Assembly (NCBI GenBank): GCA_030650995.1
Contig: JAUSCY010000058.1
Coordinates: 1-64,000 of the forward strand
DNA from: Sheuella sp.
GTDB lineage: Bacteria; Pseudomonadota; Gammaproteobacteria; Burkholderiales; Burkholderiaceae_B
DNA length: 64,000 nucleotides
Direction of reading: 5' to 3'
The translations under genes were made by a program, and so were the position numbers. This document shows positions 9,874-18,341 of the stretch, piece after piece. The notes beneath the pieces were generated by a model. The model was not told the origin of the DNA. It searched no databases and saw only the letters and a program-made list of their open reading frames with translations. Position 1 is the stretch's first letter. The number at the start of each line of letters is the position of its first letter.

Positions 9874-10583
9874 GTCAGACTGTTCTGCAAGTCAACAAAA
9901 TCGATGTCTTTTATGCAAGCAGTCAGGTGCTCTTCAATATGTCGCTCGAAGTCCGTGAAGGCGAAACATTAGCCTTGCTGGGACGCAACGGTGCGGGCAA
10001 AAGCACCACCATGAAAACCATCGCGGGAGTTCTGACACCCAAACGAGGACAAATTGAGTTCAAAGGCAAACCGATCTCAGGACAACCCGCTCATTTAATT
10101 GCGCGGGCAGGATTAAGTTTTGTCCCGGAAGACAGGCAGATTTTCCCAGACCTGAGTGTTGAGGATAATCTGACTATCGCCATCAAACCTGGTGCAGATG
10201 GCTCTAGCGTCTGGAGCCTTGAACGGGTCTACGACATGCTTCCCTTACTGGCACCGCTAAAAAATCGACTGGGCGGACAACTCTCAGGCGGCGAACAACA
10301 AATGTTGACGGTTGGTCGTGCGCTGATGGGCAACCCTGATGTTTTGCTGCTCGATGAGCCAAGCGAGGGCCTGGCCCCCATCATGGTTCAGAAAATTGGG
10401 GATTTGATCAATGCTTTGCGTAAAGTCGGCACGACCATTGTGCTGGCAGAGCAAAATCTGCATTTTTGCCTCGGACTCGCTGACCGTGCTGTCGTGATCG
10501 ACAAAGGCGTAGATGTGTTTTGCGGTACCATCTCTGAGCTCAATGCAAATGATGAAGTGAAACAACGTTACCTATCAGTCTGA
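9870..10583 (+). CDS. livF: Branched-chain-type ABC transporter ATPase LivF
   Basis: A 237-residue ABC ATPase of the LivF type. It contains Walker A GRNGAGKSTTMK, the family's SFVPEDRQIFPDLSVEDNL segment, the signature QLSGGEQQMLTVGRAL, Walker B VLLLDEPSEGLAP and the H-loop-region AEQN (LivF proteins have Gln/Asn rather than the usual His-Asp). It overlaps livG and is followed after 3 bp by phnN, so the importer transcript appears to continue into that gene. Confidence 0.94.
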   Translation: MSQTVLQVNKIDVFYASSQVLFNMSLEVREGETLALLGRNGAGKSTTMKTIAGVLTPKRGQIEFKGKPISGQPAHLIARAGLSFVPEDRQIFPDLSVEDNLTIAIKPGADGSSVWSLERVYDMLPLLAPLKNRLGGQLSGGEQQMLTVGRALMGNPDVLLLDEPSEGLAPIMVQKIGDLINALRKVGTTIVLAEQNLHFCLGLADRAVVIDKGVDVFCGTISELNANDEVKQRYLSV

Positions 10584-10586
10584 CGC

Positions 10587-11153
10587 ATGCCAGAAATTAA
10601 AAAATCAGGAATTTTCTTTTTCGTAGTAGGTCCAAGTGGCGCGGGTAAAGACAGCCTGATTGATGCTGCACATGCTGTGTTACCCAGCGATAAATTTGTA
10701 TTTGCGCAACGAACCATCACGCGCCCTCACGGCTCGCCTGGTGAGGATCACGAGGCTTGTACAGAGGCTGAGTTTCAAACCCGCTTATCTCAAAATGGTT
10801 TTTTGATTGCCTGGCAGGCGCATGGGCTGCACTATGGTCTTTCTGCGTCCTTGCTGGAACAAATGAAACAAGGTCGTCACGTCATTGCAAATGGCTCACG
10901 CGCGATGGTCGCAACTTTACGGGAAAAAATCCCGTCTCTCATCGTGCTTGAGGTCAGTGCACCAAAGAACATACTCGAGAAAAGACTGGCAGCCCGTGGC
11001 AGGGAGACCGCTGAGGATGTCGCACGACGTATGCTTCGTACTGTGGTTGATTACCCCGAAGGACAGCGCGTGATTCGGGTGATGAATGATGGCACGCTTG
11101 AGGATGGCACTGAAAGATTTATCAATGCCATCGAACAGCAACTCAGCAGTTAG
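10587..11153 (+). CDS. phnN: Ribose 1,5-bisphosphate phosphokinase PhnN
   Basis: PhnN makes phosphoribosyl pyrophosphate from ribose 1,5-bisphosphate and ATP, usually as the last step of C-P lyase phosphonate use. The 188-residue protein is related to guanylate kinase: a P-loop VVGPSGAGKDSLI (about residues 13-25), AQRTITRPHGSPGEDH, and a C-terminal ERLAARGRETAEDVARR-like lid (here KRLAARGRE). No other phn lyase gene lies nearby; it begins 3 bp after livF and converges on the ThDP enzyme gene, with a 4-bp overlap of stops (TTAG). Its role in this operon is unclear. Confidence 0.85.
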   Translation: MPEIKKSGIFFFVVGPSGAGKDSLIDAAHAVLPSDKFVFAQRTITRPHGSPGEDHEACTEAEFQTRLSQNGFLIAWQAHGLHYGLSASLLEQMKQGRHVIANGSRAMVATLREKIPSLIVLEVSAPKNILEKRLAARGRETAEDVARRMLRTVVDYPEGQRVIRVMNDGTLEDGTERFINAIEQQLSS

Positions 11154-12820
11154 TTACCATACCCATCAGCGACAACGACCTCAACCAGATTCGGCACGCC
11201 ACTGGCAATCGCCGCTTTGAGTGTTTCAGTCAATTGTGCCGGATCTGTAATGCGTACGGCATTCATACCGAGACCTTCTGCGACTGCGACAAAATCAATT
11301 GCGGGATCATTCATGTCCATTGCAACAAACTGATCGGTACCGCGCATCGCCTGGAGACGCTCTTTAATGATGCGATAGCTGCGGTTATTAATGATCACAT
11401 AGGTGATGGGGAGCTTGAGATGCGCGGCTGTCCAGAGCGCCTGAATGCCATACATCGAGCTGCCATCACCGATTGTTGCAACGACTGGACGATCAGGCTG
11501 GGCGAGACTGACTCCCACCGCGCCCGGCATACCAAAACCCAGGCCACCACTGGCCAGACCGTAATAGGCGTGCGGATTATCTGCAGGTAGCATTGCACCG
11601 ATCGCGGGTGCTGCAGTTAAAGTCTCGTCCACTACGATGACATCTTTTGGCAATACATCAACCAGCTGTTTAACTAGATAGCGCTGATCTATCGGCATCG
11701 CAGCAGCGCTCGCTTCGACATCCTGGCGCACCTTCGCAGCGTTGGCCGACCAGTTACGCGTAGTAATGTCTGCCAGCCTGGCATCGGCAAGTTCTGTGTA
11801 TTGCTTACTACGCATCGCGCGCAATACCGGCAGTAACGCCTGCAGGGTTTCTTTTACATTGGCACGAATCGCAAATTCGGTAGGATAGTTTTTACCCAGT
11901 TCCCAGTCACGCTCAGTGATATGCATCACGGGCAATTCTGGTGGTAACGGCTCAACGTCACTCTTCGGTGACATTCGCAACAAATCCGCCCCCAGGCACA
12001 GCAACAGGTCGTACGCCTCAAGCGTCTGGCGCACGCGTTTCTGATTACGCGTCAGATCGCCCATGCAAGTCGGGTGCGTATTGGGATAGCGCGCGTTGTA
12101 AGGCACAGACTCTTGATAGACCGCCGCACCAAGCAACTCGGCTAATTCGCAGGCCTCGGCAAACACACCCTGATTCGCGATTTCACGGCCTGCGATCATC
12201 ACGGGCTTTTTAGCTTGCAACAAACGCTCGGCTAAATGCTTGATAGTTGCATCGCTTGGACGCATGGCGCTATCAACACGTGTGGGAAAACCGAAATCGA
12301 TCTCAGCTTCTTCATCCAGTACCGACCCAGGCAGGCTGATAAATACAGGACCAGTCGGTGCTGTCATGGCGATCTTTGCGGCACGACGGATCACGCGCGG
12401 CAGATCTTCGATACGCGTGACTTCGAAAGACCATTTCACAAGCGGTGCTGCGATGGGGACCAGATCGTCATATAACAATGGTTCTTGTAATCCATAACCA
12501 ACCTCATACTGACCAGCAGTAATAATGATCGGCGAACCAGAGAATTTTGCACTATAAATTGCACCCATCGCATGCCCAAGTCCTGGGGCACAATGCAAAT
12601 TACAAGCCGTCAGCTTGCCAGACGCGCGGGCAAAACCATCGGCCATTCCGACCACGATCGACTCCTGCAAACCCAGTACGTACGTCAACTCCGGAAATTG
12701 CGGGACCGCCTCCATGATGGCGAGTTCCGTCGTTCCAGGATTGCCGAACATGTGCGTTACGCCCTCATCCAACAACAGTTTGATGAAGGCCTGTCGGCCA
12801 GTCATTTTTTCAATAGCCAT
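11150..12820 (-). CDS. Thiamine diphosphate-dependent decarboxylase, benzoylformate decarboxylase-like
   Basis: A 556-residue three-domain ThDP enzyme. The N-terminal pyrimidine-binding domain has FGNPGTTELAI and the catalytic Glu in LGLQESIVVGMADG, plus HCAPGLGHAMG with a His at the position used by benzoylformate decarboxylase. The ThDP motif GDGSSMYGIQALWTAAH..ITYVIINN (GDG-x24-NN) lies in the C-terminal domain. These features place it nearest benzoylformate decarboxylase-type 2-oxoacid decarboxylases, but the substrate is not certain, and the Ser of NPGS in that enzyme is Thr here. It lies downstream of the Ldh-family dehydrogenase gene (72-bp gap), which suggests sequential steps on a 2-hydroxy/2-oxo acid. 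Confidence 0.82.
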   Translation of the reverse strand: MAIEKMTGRQAFIKLLLDEGVTHMFGNPGTTELAIMEAVPQFPELTYVLGLQESIVVGMADGFARASGKLTACNLHCAPGLGHAMGAIYSAKFSGSPIIITAGQYEVGYGLQEPLLYDDLVPIAAPLVKWSFEVTRIEDLPRVIRRAAKIAMTAPTGPVFISLPGSVLDEEAEIDFGFPTRVDSAMRPSDATIKHLAERLLQAKKPVMIAGREIANQGVFAEACELAELLGAAVYQESVPYNARYPNTHPTCMGDLTRNQKRVRQTLEAYDLLLCLGADLLRMSPKSDVEPLPPELPVMHITERDWELGKNYPTEFAIRANVKETLQALLPVLRAMRSKQYTELADARLADITTRNWSANAAKVRQDVEASAAAMPIDQRYLVKQLVDVLPKDVIVVDETLTAAPAIGAMLPADNPHAYYGLASGGLGFGMPGAVGVSLAQPDRPVVATIGDGSSMYGIQALWTAAHLKLPITYVIINNRSYRIIKERLQAMRGTDQFVAMDMNDPAIDFVAVAEGLGMNAVRITDPAQLTETLKAAIASGVPNLVEVVVADGYGN

Positions 12821-12892
12821 GATAAGTGTGTCTCTCGTTTAATGAAGTGGACGTATGAACGCACACCATTTTTATAAATAATGAATCGCGTC

Positions 12893-13969
12893 CTACATCC
12901 CGGCGAGCGTTTTCATCACAGCCACATCGACATTCAGTTTTTGCGCAGCGCCCAGCATGTCCTGCCAGGTATTGTCATCAACGGGTACGCCTTGCGCGAG
13001 ACGCTTTGCGCGTGTCTCGCGCTCGGGCTCACCGGCAATACGCACGTAATCGTTACCAGGTGCAGCAGGTGATGCTTTGACCCAGTCGATAAATGCCTTC
13101 ATTTCAGAATTGAACACTTCACCATCAGCGAGCTTGGCAGGATCAAGAATAATCGTGAGCATACCGTTCAAAATGCGACGTTTCCCGTCAGCAGGACTTG
13201 AGGTGGTCAACCCACCTGCCAGTGCCCCGCCAAGTAACTCACAGACAAGCGCCAGGCCGAATCCCTTATGCTCGCCAAAAGTACGTAGTGCACCAAAAGG
13301 CTCTTTCACGCCGTATACCGGATCTGTCGTAGGACGCCCCTGATCGTCAATCAGTTGCCCGGGAGCAAGCTGCTCGCGTTTATTGTGCGCAACACGGGTT
13401 TTCCCTTGAGCGATCACACTGGTCGCAAAATCCAGCAGAATAGGTGCCTGGCCTTGAACTGGAATACCAACCGTAAACGGGTTGGTGCCAAAGCGGGCAT
13501 CGCCACCACCATGGGGGGCCACAATAGGACGTGAAAAAGCATTCACAAAATGTATCGAAATCATATTTTGCGCGACAGCCATTTCAGCCCAGGCACCGAT
13601 GCGACACAAGTGATGCGAATTCCCAAGCGCTACGATACAGCTTCCATGCTCTTTCGCACGCGCAATACCGAGCTCCATGGTCTCGTGACCAATCACCTGA
13701 CCGAAGCCCGCCTGACCATCGAGGCTGAGCATCGCGCCGTTATCCATGCGTGTCACGATGTGCGCATTTGCTTTCAGACCACCCTCAAGAAAAGCCTCGG
13801 TGTATCGCGGCAACATCCCTACGCCATGAGAGTCATGTCCAGTCAGATTGGCTTGAATCAGGTTTTCGGTCACCAGTTCAATCTCTTTATCTGAACTACC
13901 GTAGCCCTTAACCAAGTGACGGACAGCTGCCCGTAAACGGTCTACTTCGATGTAATGCATCTGTGCCAT
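12893..13969 (-). CDS. Ldh family (malate/L-sulfolactate/ureidoglycolate-type) NAD(P)-dependent oxidoreductase
   Basis: A 358-residue member of the Ldh_2 family (MDH/LDH type 2, with YbiC, ComC and AllD relatives), which oxidises 2-hydroxy acids to 2-oxo acids with a nicotinamide cofactor. The family's GHDSHGVGMLPRY motif near residue 55, the GNSHHLCRIGAWAE block, and FGTNPFTVGIP and EHKGFGLALVCELLGGALAGG are present. A clear GGAG ribosome-binding site precedes the ATG at 13969. It is the first gene of a likely two-gene operon with the ThDP decarboxylase. The exact substrate is unknown. Confidence 0.87.
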   Translation of the reverse strand: MAQMHYIEVDRLRAAVRHLVKGYGSSDKEIELVTENLIQANLTGHDSHGVGMLPRYTEAFLEGGLKANAHIVTRMDNGAMLSLDGQAGFGQVIGHETMELGIARAKEHGSCIVALGNSHHLCRIGAWAEMAVAQNMISIHFVNAFSRPIVAPHGGGDARFGTNPFTVGIPVQGQAPILLDFATSVIAQGKTRVAHNKREQLAPGQLIDDQGRPTTDPVYGVKEPFGALRTFGEHKGFGLALVCELLGGALAGGLTTSSPADGKRRILNGMLTIILDPAKLADGEVFNSEMKAFIDWVKASPAAPGNDYVRIAGEPERETRAKRLAQGVPVDDNTWQDMLGAAQKLNVDVAVMKTLAGM

Positions 13970-14123
13970 GCGTGTCTCCGGATTATTTTTTTAATTTTGA
14001 CACAATCACGAGGTGAGATGGAGGCATCGGGCATAGAAATATGCGTAACTGTTATGATTTCAGCAAATTAGTTGCCCGTATTTTTTTAATATTCATTCCT
14101 ATCCAAATCCTCTGGAATTCATC

Positions 14124-14567
14124 ATGTTGAGACTCATCACATCACAGCAATTCCTAATGCGTATCGTCACGGCGTTGGTCCCAGCGGCAGGCCTTATTGC
14201 TTCTGCAAGTTATGCACAGTCACCCTCCACCAGTCTCAAAAGCGGCGAATCAGTCTATCAAAGCGTCTGTATGCACTGTCATACACAAGCAATTGATGGT
14301 GCGCCTAAATTTGGTGACAAGAAGATCTGGGCACCACTCATCGAGGAAGGCCAGGCCATTCTGACCGGTCATGCCTGGGTCGGTGTGAGAAAAATGCCTC
14401 CCAAAGGCGGTAAAGCCGATCTCTCACAAGAAGAGTTTGCACGCGCGGTCGCTTTCATGGCACGCGCTGCAGGAGGCGATTGGACTGACCCTGATGCGGA
14501 CATGATGAAAAAAATTCGTCATGAAGAAGAAAAACGGCTCAAAGATCTAAAGAATGGCAAAGACTGA
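14124..14567 (+). CDS. Periplasmic cytochrome c5-like protein
   Basis: A 147-residue monohaem c-type cytochrome. A signal peptide (hydrophobic segment ending ASASYAQ) is followed by the haem-binding CMHCH motif (CxxCH, about residue 50) in SVCMHCHTQAIDGAPKFGDK, and by the axial-Met candidate in KMPPKGGKADLS. A charged C-terminal helix (KKIRHEEEKRLKDLKNGKD) extends beyond the haem domain. It resembles the c5/CycB group of electron carriers. It lies alone on the plus strand between minus-strand catabolic genes and ends one base before the PrpD stop. Its redox partner is unknown. Confidence 0.85.
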   Translation: MLRLITSQQFLMRIVTALVPAAGLIASASYAQSPSTSLKSGESVYQSVCMHCHTQAIDGAPKFGDKKIWAPLIEEGQAILTGHAWVGVRKMPPKGGKADLSQEEFARAVAFMARAAGGDWTDPDADMMKKIRHEEEKRLKDLKNGKD

Positions 14568-14568
14568 C

Positions 14569-15939
14569 TCAGTCCTTCCTGAGGATCTGCACCATTGCAT
14601 GTGTGAGCTCACCGATCGAGTGCTGATCCAGATTCAGTGCAATCCCAAGTAGGGATTCAACACCTGCAGGATTCAAATCTGCCACATTTTGCTGGAATTT
14701 CCGGATGAAATCATCATCTGAAGCAGGGTTTTCAGGCTCTCCGTTGGGTAACGGCACATCGATTGTGAAGGTTTCACCCGTTTTGATGTGAATACTGAGC
14801 GCGGCACCGCGTTCACGTGGGTATGCCTTTTCCCAGCGTTCGCTGGTAGAGGAACTGATGCGGGAAGCAAGCGCACGGATTTCCTGATTTGCAACGGTGT
14901 CTTGCGTATAGCGATGCTCTCCCGCATCGCCAAAGTAAGCCGCCATTGCACTCGAAAAAGCCAGGCTGAATTTTGCACCCTCTGGAGAATCTGGCAACTC
15001 CTTTGCACCACAAAAACTCACGGCAACCGGATAGGTCGTGATATCAATCGTGTCGAGATCTTGAAACTTCAATTGCTTGTCACGCATCACCGATAACAGA
15101 CCGTCAATCGTTGGATGAATATGACGGCATGCGGCATGGAACTTGATGTACTGACCAAGAATATAAAAGTCAGATCCCAGGCCGTCAAACAACTGCTCGG
15201 TGGATACCCCGTCAGCCATCGCCTTAAACAGCCCCTTTTCACCCTCAAGGGCTTTCATCGGACCTTTGGCGCCACGCATGGCAAGCTCCACTGACATAAC
15301 ACCTGCCATAGCCGCTTTACCCGGGTGTATTGGCTTGACCATCGCGCCGTCATTCAAAATCTCAAGCAAACCTGCTCCCTGCAATGCCGCGATACCCAGC
15401 GCATTGGCCATCTGTTGCTTATCGAGTCCGGCCATTACGCCGCAAGCAGCTGCCGCACCCAGCACACCAATCGTGCCAGTTGTATGAAAACCGCGGCCAA
15501 GATGCGAGGGATTCATCGCCTTGGAAATACGATTAACGATTTCATAACCCATCGTCATCGCGAGCAGAAATTTCTTACCGTCCAGATTCTTAGATTCGCC
15601 AAAGGCCAGCGCGGCCGGAATCACAGCTACACCCGCGTGCACACCACCATATCGATATCCATCATCCATATCCAGCGCATGACTGCTCACACCGTTGGCG
15701 AGTGCCGCATGAATCGCTGGGACTTTTTTATTCGAACCAAATAAAGTTGCCTGTTCAACGCCTTCGAGACTCGCTAGATAATCAATCATCATTTGCGGGA
15801 AATCCATTTTCAGACCTGCGAGTGTTACCCCCAGCAGATCAATCGTCAGCATTTTTGTTTTATGAATCACCTCGGGTGGGAGGTCTTCGTATTTCATGCT
15901 GCAAAAAAATTCTGCAAACTTCTGGATAATGGATTGCAT
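14569..15939 (-). CDS. MmgE/PrpD family protein
   Basis: A 456-residue member of the MmgE/PrpD fold (2-methylcitrate dehydratase, cis-aconitate decarboxylase, and many of unknown function). The all-alpha N-terminal domain has the family hallmarks HALDMDDGYRYGGVHAGVAVIPAALA and a GRGFHTTGTIGVLGAAAA block; the C-terminal domain has KFHAACRHIHPTIDGL. No prpB, prpC or acnD is nearby, so I do not call it 2-methylcitrate dehydratase. It is third in the ECH to ACAD to PrpD direction, 25 bp after the acyl-CoA dehydrogenase gene. Confidence 0.87.
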   Translation of the reverse strand: MQSIIQKFAEFFCSMKYEDLPPEVIHKTKMLTIDLLGVTLAGLKMDFPQMMIDYLASLEGVEQATLFGSNKKVPAIHAALANGVSSHALDMDDGYRYGGVHAGVAVIPAALAFGESKNLDGKKFLLAMTMGYEIVNRISKAMNPSHLGRGFHTTGTIGVLGAAAACGVMAGLDKQQMANALGIAALQGAGLLEILNDGAMVKPIHPGKAAMAGVMSVELAMRGAKGPMKALEGEKGLFKAMADGVSTEQLFDGLGSDFYILGQYIKFHAACRHIHPTIDGLLSVMRDKQLKFQDLDTIDITTYPVAVSFCGAKELPDSPEGAKFSLAFSSAMAAYFGDAGEHRYTQDTVANQEIRALASRISSSTSERWEKAYPRERGAALSIHIKTGETFTIDVPLPNGEPENPASDDDFIRKFQQNVADLNPAGVESLLGIALNLDQHSIGELTHAMVQILRKD

Positions 15940-15964
15940 ATCTAGTCTCTTTTTAGCGGTTCTA

Positions 15965-17143
15965 TTAACGAATACCCTTAAGGACTTTTCTCGCGATCGA
16001 CATGCGATGCACTTCTGACGGGCCTTCGTACACGCGCATCACACGCACTTTCTGTGCCATCAGATGTAAAGGCAATTCTTTGGTGACACCCATCGCACCA
16101 AAAGTTTGCATCGCGTGATCGATGATCTCGCTTGCCATTTCAGTGGCATAGACTTTAATCATCGATGCCTCAGTGCGGATATCCATCCCGAGATCCTGTT
16201 TTCTAGCAGCATCGAGCACCATCAATCTGCAGGCATGCATTTTGATCGCAGCATCAGCGATCCACCACTGTATGGCCTGACGATCCGAAAGCAACATGCC
16301 AAAGGTTTTACGCTGCTTTGCGTGCGAGCCCATCATCTCAAGCGCACGGCGACACATACCCAGGCACCAGGACCCCATTTGCAGTCGACGAATATTGAGT
16401 CGCAACTGCATTGGCGCAAAACCTTCGCCGATATTACCCAGCAGATTTCCAGCAGGTATACGACAATCTTCAAAAGCGATTTCATACGTGCGATGACCTG
16501 CAAGCATCGGGATTTCACGTAAGACATTAAAGCCAGGTGTGCCGCGATCGACCAGAAACGCCGAGATCCCCTCATGACCTTTACCACCACCCACGCGCGC
16601 CATCACCACAGTGAAGTCAGCTGAGGACATCCGGCTCACCCATATTTTTCGACCATTAATCACCCACTGGTCGCCTTCTTTTTCAGCGCGCGTAATCATG
16701 CCCGAGGGATCACCTCCTGCATTGGGCTCAGAGATCGCAATCGCCGACTTAGCTGTGCCGGCAGCATAGGGCTCGAGATATTTCTTTTTTTGTTCTTCGT
16801 TCGCTGTAGACATCAACATATGCAGATTGGGCGAGTCTGGCGGAAACGTAAAGGGAGTGATCGTGCGACCGATCTCTTCATTCAATGCTACGAGTGTCAC
16901 CGCAGAGAGCCCTGCACCACCGAGCTCTTCTGGTGCGTCGAGTGCCCACAAACCGAGCTCTTTGCATTTTGCATTGAGCGAGGCTTCTTCGTCCTTTGTC
17001 AGCGCGAGGTGCTGCCCCTTTATTTCACGCTCGAGCACCGCTTGCTCCAGCGGCATTAATTCCTGGTCAACAAACTTGGCCACCAGATCAACAATCATGC
17101 GGGACTCTTCGTCCAGACCATCTATCGCGTTTTGCATATCCAC
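15965..17143 (-). CDS. Acyl-CoA dehydrogenase
   Basis: A 392-residue FAD-dependent acyl-CoA dehydrogenase that introduces the alpha-beta double bond. AIAISEPNAGGDPSGM (FAD/substrate contact), WVINGRKIWVS, the helical C-terminal half and RVYEGPSEVHRMSIARKVL are visible; the Glu of YEGPSEVH occupies the usual catalytic-base position. It follows the enoyl-CoA hydratase gene after 78 bp and precedes prpD-like by 25 bp. The 78-bp gap holds three imperfect copies of a ~15-bp unit beginning CTGTTTT. Chain-length preference cannot be read from the sequence. Confidence 0.9.
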   Translation of the reverse strand: MDMQNAIDGLDEESRMIVDLVAKFVDQELMPLEQAVLEREIKGQHLALTKDEEASLNAKCKELGLWALDAPEELGGAGLSAVTLVALNEEIGRTITPFTFPPDSPNLHMLMSTANEEQKKKYLEPYAAGTAKSAIAISEPNAGGDPSGMITRAEKEGDQWVINGRKIWVSRMSSADFTVVMARVGGGKGHEGISAFLVDRGTPGFNVLREIPMLAGHRTYEIAFEDCRIPAGNLLGNIGEGFAPMQLRLNIRRLQMGSWCLGMCRRALEMMGSHAKQRKTFGMLLSDRQAIQWWIADAAIKMHACRLMVLDAARKQDLGMDIRTEASMIKVYATEMASEIIDHAMQTFGAMGVTKELPLHLMAQKVRVMRVYEGPSEVHRMSIARKVLKGIR

Positions 17144-17162
17144 AATCTTTTACCTTACGAGT

Positions 17163-17208
17163 CTGTTTTGATTAAGCACTGTTTTACTTGATGCTGTTTT
17201 GACAAGCG
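17163..17208. repeat. Three imperfect ~15-bp tandem units between two catabolic genes
   Basis: Three successive units each begin CTGTTTT (at 17163, 17179 and 17194) and continue GATTAAGCA, ACTTGATG and GACAAGCG. They lie upstream of the acyl-CoA dehydrogenase start and downstream of the hydratase stop. The units have diverged, so this is an old or weak duplication. Confidence 0.45.
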
Positions 17209-17221
17209 CTTCACTTAATAA

Positions 17222-18010
17222 TTAACTACCTTTAAATACTGCAGGACGTTTATCACGGAATGCGGTGACCGCCTCTTTGTGATCATCTGTGGAATACATC
17301 GCGGCCATGTGCGAAGACGCCATCTCCAGATGTGTACGCAAATCCATCGAGGCACTCTGACGGGCTGCGCGTTTCATCATCCGCACAGCGAGCTGTGGCT
17401 GCGCACTAATCTGTGCCGCCATTTCATATGCACTCGCCATCAGCTGATCATCCTCGACCACTTTATTCACGATCCCCAGGCGCTCCGCCTCATCGGACTC
17501 GACCCAGCGTGCGGTCCAGAAAAGCTCCAGAGCCTTGGGCAAACCAACCAATCGTGGCAGATACCAGGTGCCACCGTCGCCCGCGAACAAGCCGACTTTG
17601 ACGTAAGTTTCCGCGAAACGCGCACTGCGCGCTGCGATACGGATATCACCCATCAGCGCCATATCCATACCAGCACCTGTTGCCACACCGTTGACCGCGA
17701 CAATCACAGGCTTATCCATCTGCTCAAGCGTCAGCGGGATGCGGTGCACTTGCTCTGCAAGGAACATCTTACGACTGTAGGCGCTGTCCTCGGTACGGTT
17801 TTTCATGTTGCCAACATCACCGCCCGAACAAAAGCCTTTGCCCGTACCGGTCAGTATCACCACATTCACATCATCGCGCTTCTGGGATTCCTCCAACGCA
17901 CTAGCCCAAGCCTTGAGCATTTCACTTGTAAAAGCGTTGTATTTCTCTGGGCGATTGAGTCGAATGGTCGCGATTTTGTCGTGAACATCGAAGACCAGCT
18001 GATCAGTCAT
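17222..18010 (-). CDS. Enoyl-CoA hydratase/isomerase family protein
   Basis: A 262-residue crotonase-fold protein. FCSGGDVGNM and VNGVATGAGMDMALMGDIRIA give the oxyanion-hole glycines; the C-terminal trimerisation helices are present and length is typical. Aligning by eye to mitochondrial crotonase, the two acid/base glutamates (in CELA and PEI contexts) appear as Asp (GMDMA) and a non-acidic residue (AETYVKVG), so straightforward hydratase activity is doubtful and an isomerase, lyase or hydrolase role is possible. A good GGAG ribosome-binding site precedes the ATG at 18010. It is first in the ECH-ACAD-PrpD set. Confidence 0.87.
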   Translation of the reverse strand: MTDQLVFDVHDKIATIRLNRPEKYNAFTSEMLKAWASALEESQKRDDVNVVILTGTGKGFCSGGDVGNMKNRTEDSAYSRKMFLAEQVHRIPLTLEQMDKPVIVAVNGVATGAGMDMALMGDIRIAARSARFAETYVKVGLFAGDGGTWYLPRLVGLPKALELFWTARWVESDEAERLGIVNKVVEDDQLMASAYEMAAQISAQPQLAVRMMKRAARQSASMDLRTHLEMASSHMAAMYSTDDHKEAVTAFRDKRPAVFKGS

Positions 18011-18112
18011 TATTTCTCCGTTTTTTAATTGTCTGTGCGTTCTTCATGCAGCGCCTCTTAATTTGCCTATTCTAGCGAATGGCGGCATCAGCGCAGTCCA
18101 GTGCAAATCTGC

Positions 18113-18207
18113 TTATTTAGTCGCTGCGATCAACTCTTTTACGTTTGATATGGTGTCTCGTTGCTGACCGCCAGCAGCATCGGTCCTTGAGTTGCTTGCA
18201 TTGCGTC
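18113..18207 (-). pseudogene. Fragment of a Bug-family (tripartite tricarboxylate) solute-binding protein gene
   Basis: On the minus strand, codons reading GPMLLAVSNETPYQT are followed, after an apparent one-base loss near 18140, by VKELIAATK and a stop. This matches the middle segment of Bug proteins (LxVxxxxPYKTVKELIAxAK). Nothing of the N- or C-terminal regions is recognisable on either side. It is about 30 codons of a decayed gene, in the 331-bp spacer before the intact Bug gene but on the opposite strand. Confidence 0.6.
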
Positions 18208-18302
18208 CCCATTTTTATGTTTTTTTTCTATTTTGACATACTCTTAGTCGCGTCAATCTCAGAGCTATATACAATGCAAGAAATACCAAGTTAAAAATTA
18301 AA

Positions 18303-18329
18303 ATAAGCTGCAGCGCTATAAGCTGCAGC
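18303..18329 (+). repeat. Direct repeat/hairpin in the Bug gene leader
   Basis: ATAAGCTGCAGC occurs twice (18303-18314 and 18318-18329), and since GCTGCAGC is itself palindromic the two copies can also pair as an 8-bp stem around a 7-nt loop. It ends two bases before the GGAG ribosome-binding site (18332-18335) of the gene starting at 18342, so it could affect translation initiation or be an operator; neither is proven. Confidence 0.5.
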
Positions 18330-18341
18330 ACGGAGACTCCC

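Larger units (their letters stand above)
18011..18341. other. 331-bp spacer between the hydratase gene and the Bug gene
   Basis: It contains the hydratase upstream region, the Bug gene fragment (18113-18207), a T-rich stretch with a TTGACA hexamer near 18234 but no well-spaced -10 box, and a repeated ATAAGCTGCAGC element just before the intact Bug gene. I see no RNA gene or complete ORF. Confidence 0.6.

Noticed and set aside
17279-18028. Long plus-strand ORF (249 codons) opposite the enoyl-CoA hydratase gene
   Set aside because: Its translation has no recognisable family pattern and lies antisense to a gene with clear crotonase motifs; it is a shadow frame.
18234-18290. TTGACA hexamer as a promoter for the Bug gene
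   Set aside because: The nearest TATA-like box is 27 bp downstream, too far for a standard sigma-70 promoter.
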